From CAMLFJ01 sp035524955 (GTDB taxonomy: Bacteria > Methylomirabilota > Methylomirabilia > Rokubacteriales > CSP1-6): a DNA stretch of 64,000 bases. The notes beneath the pieces are model-generated. The model was not told where the DNA came from. It saw nothing but the letters and a program-made list of their open reading frames with translations, and did not search any database. The position numbers and the translations under genes were made by a program. The stretch spans positions 80,997 to 144,996 of the forward strand of contig DATLFG010000006.1 in assembly GCA_035524955.1 (NCBI GenBank). Direction: 5' to 3'. Below are positions 62,446-64,000 of the stretch, piece by piece. The first letter of the stretch is position 1. The number at the start of each line of letters is the position of its first letter.

Positions 62446-63758
62446 TTGCCGTCCTGGCGATCGCCGGCCTCATCGTGCTCAACGGTCTCTATGTCGCCGC
62501 CGAATTCGCGATCATCGGCGCCCCGCGGGCCGCGGTGGCGCGTCTGGCGGAGGCCGGGCACCGGCGCGCGCGCATCGTGCTCCGGATCCTGGAAGACCCA
62601 CGACGCCTCGATCAGTACATCGCCACCGCGCAGCTCGGCATCACCGCCGCGAGCATCGGGCTCGGTATGTACGGCGAGCACGTGCTGGCGGAGTGGGTCG
62701 GCCGCCGGCTCGCCGGGCTCGGGGCGCTGGGCCCCACCCTGGCCCAGGGGATGGCGAGCGGCATCGCGGTGGCCGTCTTGACCTACGGGCACATCGTGCT
62801 CGGCGAGATGGTGCCGAAGTCGCTCGCGCTCCACTACCCCGAGCGGACCGCGTTCGCGGTCACCCCGCCGATGCTGTGGACGCGGACCGCCCTCTACCCG
62901 CTGGTGGTGGGCCTCAACGCGGTGGGGAACGCCCTCCTGCGGGCGGCCGGCATCCGCCGGAGCCTCACGGATAGCGAGCAGACGCACACGGCCGAGGAGC
63001 TGCGGGCGATCGTCGAGGAGAGCGAGGGAGGCGGGCTGCTGGAGCGCGAGGCGGGGAAGCTGCTGCGGGAGCTCTTCGAGTTCGGTGAGCTCACCGCGGG
63101 CGAGGTCATGGTGCCCCGGGTGCAGATCGTCGGGCTGCGGCGCGGCGCGACGCAGCCGGAGATCGCCGAGGCGCTCCACGCGGCGAGACACACACGCTAC
63201 CCCGTCTACGAAGGCGACCTGGACCACATCGTCGGCATGGTGCACGTCAAGGATCTCCTGCGCCGGCTGCTCGCCGGCGAGCCGCTGCGGATCGACGAGG
63301 TGCGCTCGGTACCGTTCGTCCCGGAGACCTCGACCCTCGACGCCGTCCTCGACGTCTTGCGACGCGAGCGCAGCGAGATGATGGTCGTGCTCGACGAGCA
63401 CGGCGGCACCGCGGGGCTCCTCACGACCGAAGACCTCAGCGAGGAGGTGGTCGGGGAGATCGAAGAGGGCCGGCCGGCGACCCCGCCGGTGTGGACCGAC
63501 GCCGAGGGACGCGTGCGCGCGGCGGGCACCGCCCGGATCGACGAGGTCGGCGAGCGGTTCGGTCTGGCGCTGGACCACCCGGACGTGGACACGGTGAGCG
63601 GGCTCGTCCTGGCGCTCCTCGACCGCCCGCCGCGCGCCGGCGATGTGGTGACCTACGGCGGTTTGCGGTTGGAGGTGACGGCGCTCGCGGGCCGCGGCGT
63701 GAGGGAATGCGTGATCACACGCGCCCCGGCGGAGCATCAGCCCCGCTCTTCGGGATGA
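62442..63758 (+). CDS. CNNM/HlyC-CorC family transporter, second copy
   Basis: This 438-residue paralogue has the same layout: DUF21 membrane domain (NGLYVAAEFAIIGAPRAAVA, GEMVPKSLALHYP), a CBS pair (AGEVMVPRVQIVGL, VVLDEHGGTAGLLTTEDL) and a CorC/HlyC domain (AAGTARIDEVGERFG). It starts at GTG 62442 inside the end of the first copy, so the two are translated together and may form a heteromeric transporter. Conserved Asn and Pro of the CNNM ion site are present in both. Confidence 0.9.
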   Translation: MIAVLAIAGLIVLNGLYVAAEFAIIGAPRAAVARLAEAGHRRARIVLRILEDPRRLDQYIATAQLGITAASIGLGMYGEHVLAEWVGRRLAGLGALGPTLAQGMASGIAVAVLTYGHIVLGEMVPKSLALHYPERTAFAVTPPMLWTRTALYPLVVGLNAVGNALLRAAGIRRSLTDSEQTHTAEELRAIVEESEGGGLLEREAGKLLRELFEFGELTAGEVMVPRVQIVGLRRGATQPEIAEALHAARHTRYPVYEGDLDHIVGMVHVKDLLRRLLAGEPLRIDEVRSVPFVPETSTLDAVLDVLRRERSEMMVVLDEHGGTAGLLTTEDLSEEVVGEIEEGRPATPPVWTDAEGRVRAAGTARIDEVGERFGLALDHPDVDTVSGLVLALLDRPPRAGDVVTYGGLRLEVTALAGRGVRECVITRAPAEHQPRSSG

Positions 63759-63877
63759 GCCCACGTGACGGGGCCTGGCGCGCCCGCCGGCCTGGCGCAG
63801 CTGCCGGCGCTCGTCGGGTGCCTCGCTGGACATCGCCCTCGTGATAGAGTTCTTCTTGGATCCGCTGTGAGGACGCC

Positions 63878-64000
63878 ATGACCGACCGTATCATCCAGTG
63901 GCTCATCGAGGATCTCACCTGGGGGGGAGTGTTCTTCGGCGTTTCCCTGTTCCTGGTCACGATCGTCGGCAGCCTGCTCGTGGCGGGATTCCTGCTCGTG
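63878..64000 (+). CDS. Membrane protein, truncated by the window edge
   Basis: ATG 63878 (GAGGACGCC upstream) opens 41 codons to the window end. After MTDRIIQWLIEDLTW the chain is a long hydrophobic segment (FFGVSLFLVTIVGSLLVAGF), so it is a membrane protein. Family is unknown because the rest is outside. Confidence 0.6.
   Translation, partial: MTDRIIQWLIEDLTWGGVFFGVSLFLVTIVGSLLVAGFLLV

Overview
The window is a GC-rich (roughly 68-70 % by eye) chromosomal stretch from a didermic, respiring bacterium. The gene set includes squalene-hopene cyclase, complex I, AhpC/AhpD, an LpxL-type acyltransferase, MreB, secreted twin-arginine proteins and truncated ABC substrate-binding genes. Together with the gene style this suggests Candidatus Rokubacteria/Methylomirabilota or a relative. 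That placement is an inference: no rRNA or phylogenetic marker is present to fix it.

Layout. 1-2426 is a decayed insertion zone. A secreted-protein gene runs off the left edge, followed by remnants of an SDR, a sigma-54 activator, an ABC substrate-binding protein, an IS481-type transposase and a tyrosine integrase, which abuts the 3' end of tRNA-Ala(GGC). 2426-12352 is housekeeping and stress metabolism: thiol peroxidase, tRNA-Leu(CAA), nitronate monooxygenase, SDR, squalene-hopene cyclase, an ahpC-ahpD operon with a palindromic operator, a MurC/Mpl-type ligase, a hotdog protein, and a thioredoxin - N-carbamoyl-D-amino-acid hydrolase - MaoC operon. 12689-20809 carries MscS, a lone MreB, a TPR/DUF4505 pair, a beta-hydroxyacid dehydrogenase, BCP, a phosphoribosyltransferase, dienelactone hydrolase and a thioesterase. 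20839-22623 is a GGDEF/EAL protein.

22924-33476 is a complex I operon, nuoABCD-HIJKLMN. It lacks nuoEFG, has a NIPSNAP gene between nuoC and nuoD, and has a palindromic GC-rich repeat between nuoD and nuoH. 33590-38952 is a HypE/AIR-synthase-like gene followed by a tightly packed gamma-glutamyltransferase - secreted protein - D-glutamate-cyclase-like - class III aminotransferase operon.

From tRNA-Phe (39501) rightward the content is more accessory. It holds enoyl-CoA hydratase, a methyltransferase/SDR/TPR operon, a two-domain rhodanese, a C-terminal J-domain protein, a Tat-exported multicopper oxidase with a Crp/Fnr-type site, and RidA and OsmC genes. Then comes an unusual co-directional set (49415-53519): FabG, a putative Cys-His-Asn enzyme, an LpxL-like acyltransferase, an acyl carrier protein and a SAM methyltransferase, which looks like a small dedicated acyl-lipid or polyketide-like pathway. 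Next are a HipA kinase fused to an AbiEi-like N-terminal region, a DUF790 nuclease remnant, an SNF2 helicase/SWIM protein pair, a membrane protein, a P-type ATPase remnant, and two tandem CNNM/CorC transporter paralogues.

The most interesting candidates for something new are the acyl cluster at 49415-53519, the AbiEi-HipA fusion with its paired palindromes, the NIPSNAP gene inside a nuoEFG-less complex I operon, and a 166-bp MITE-like element at 20054-20219.
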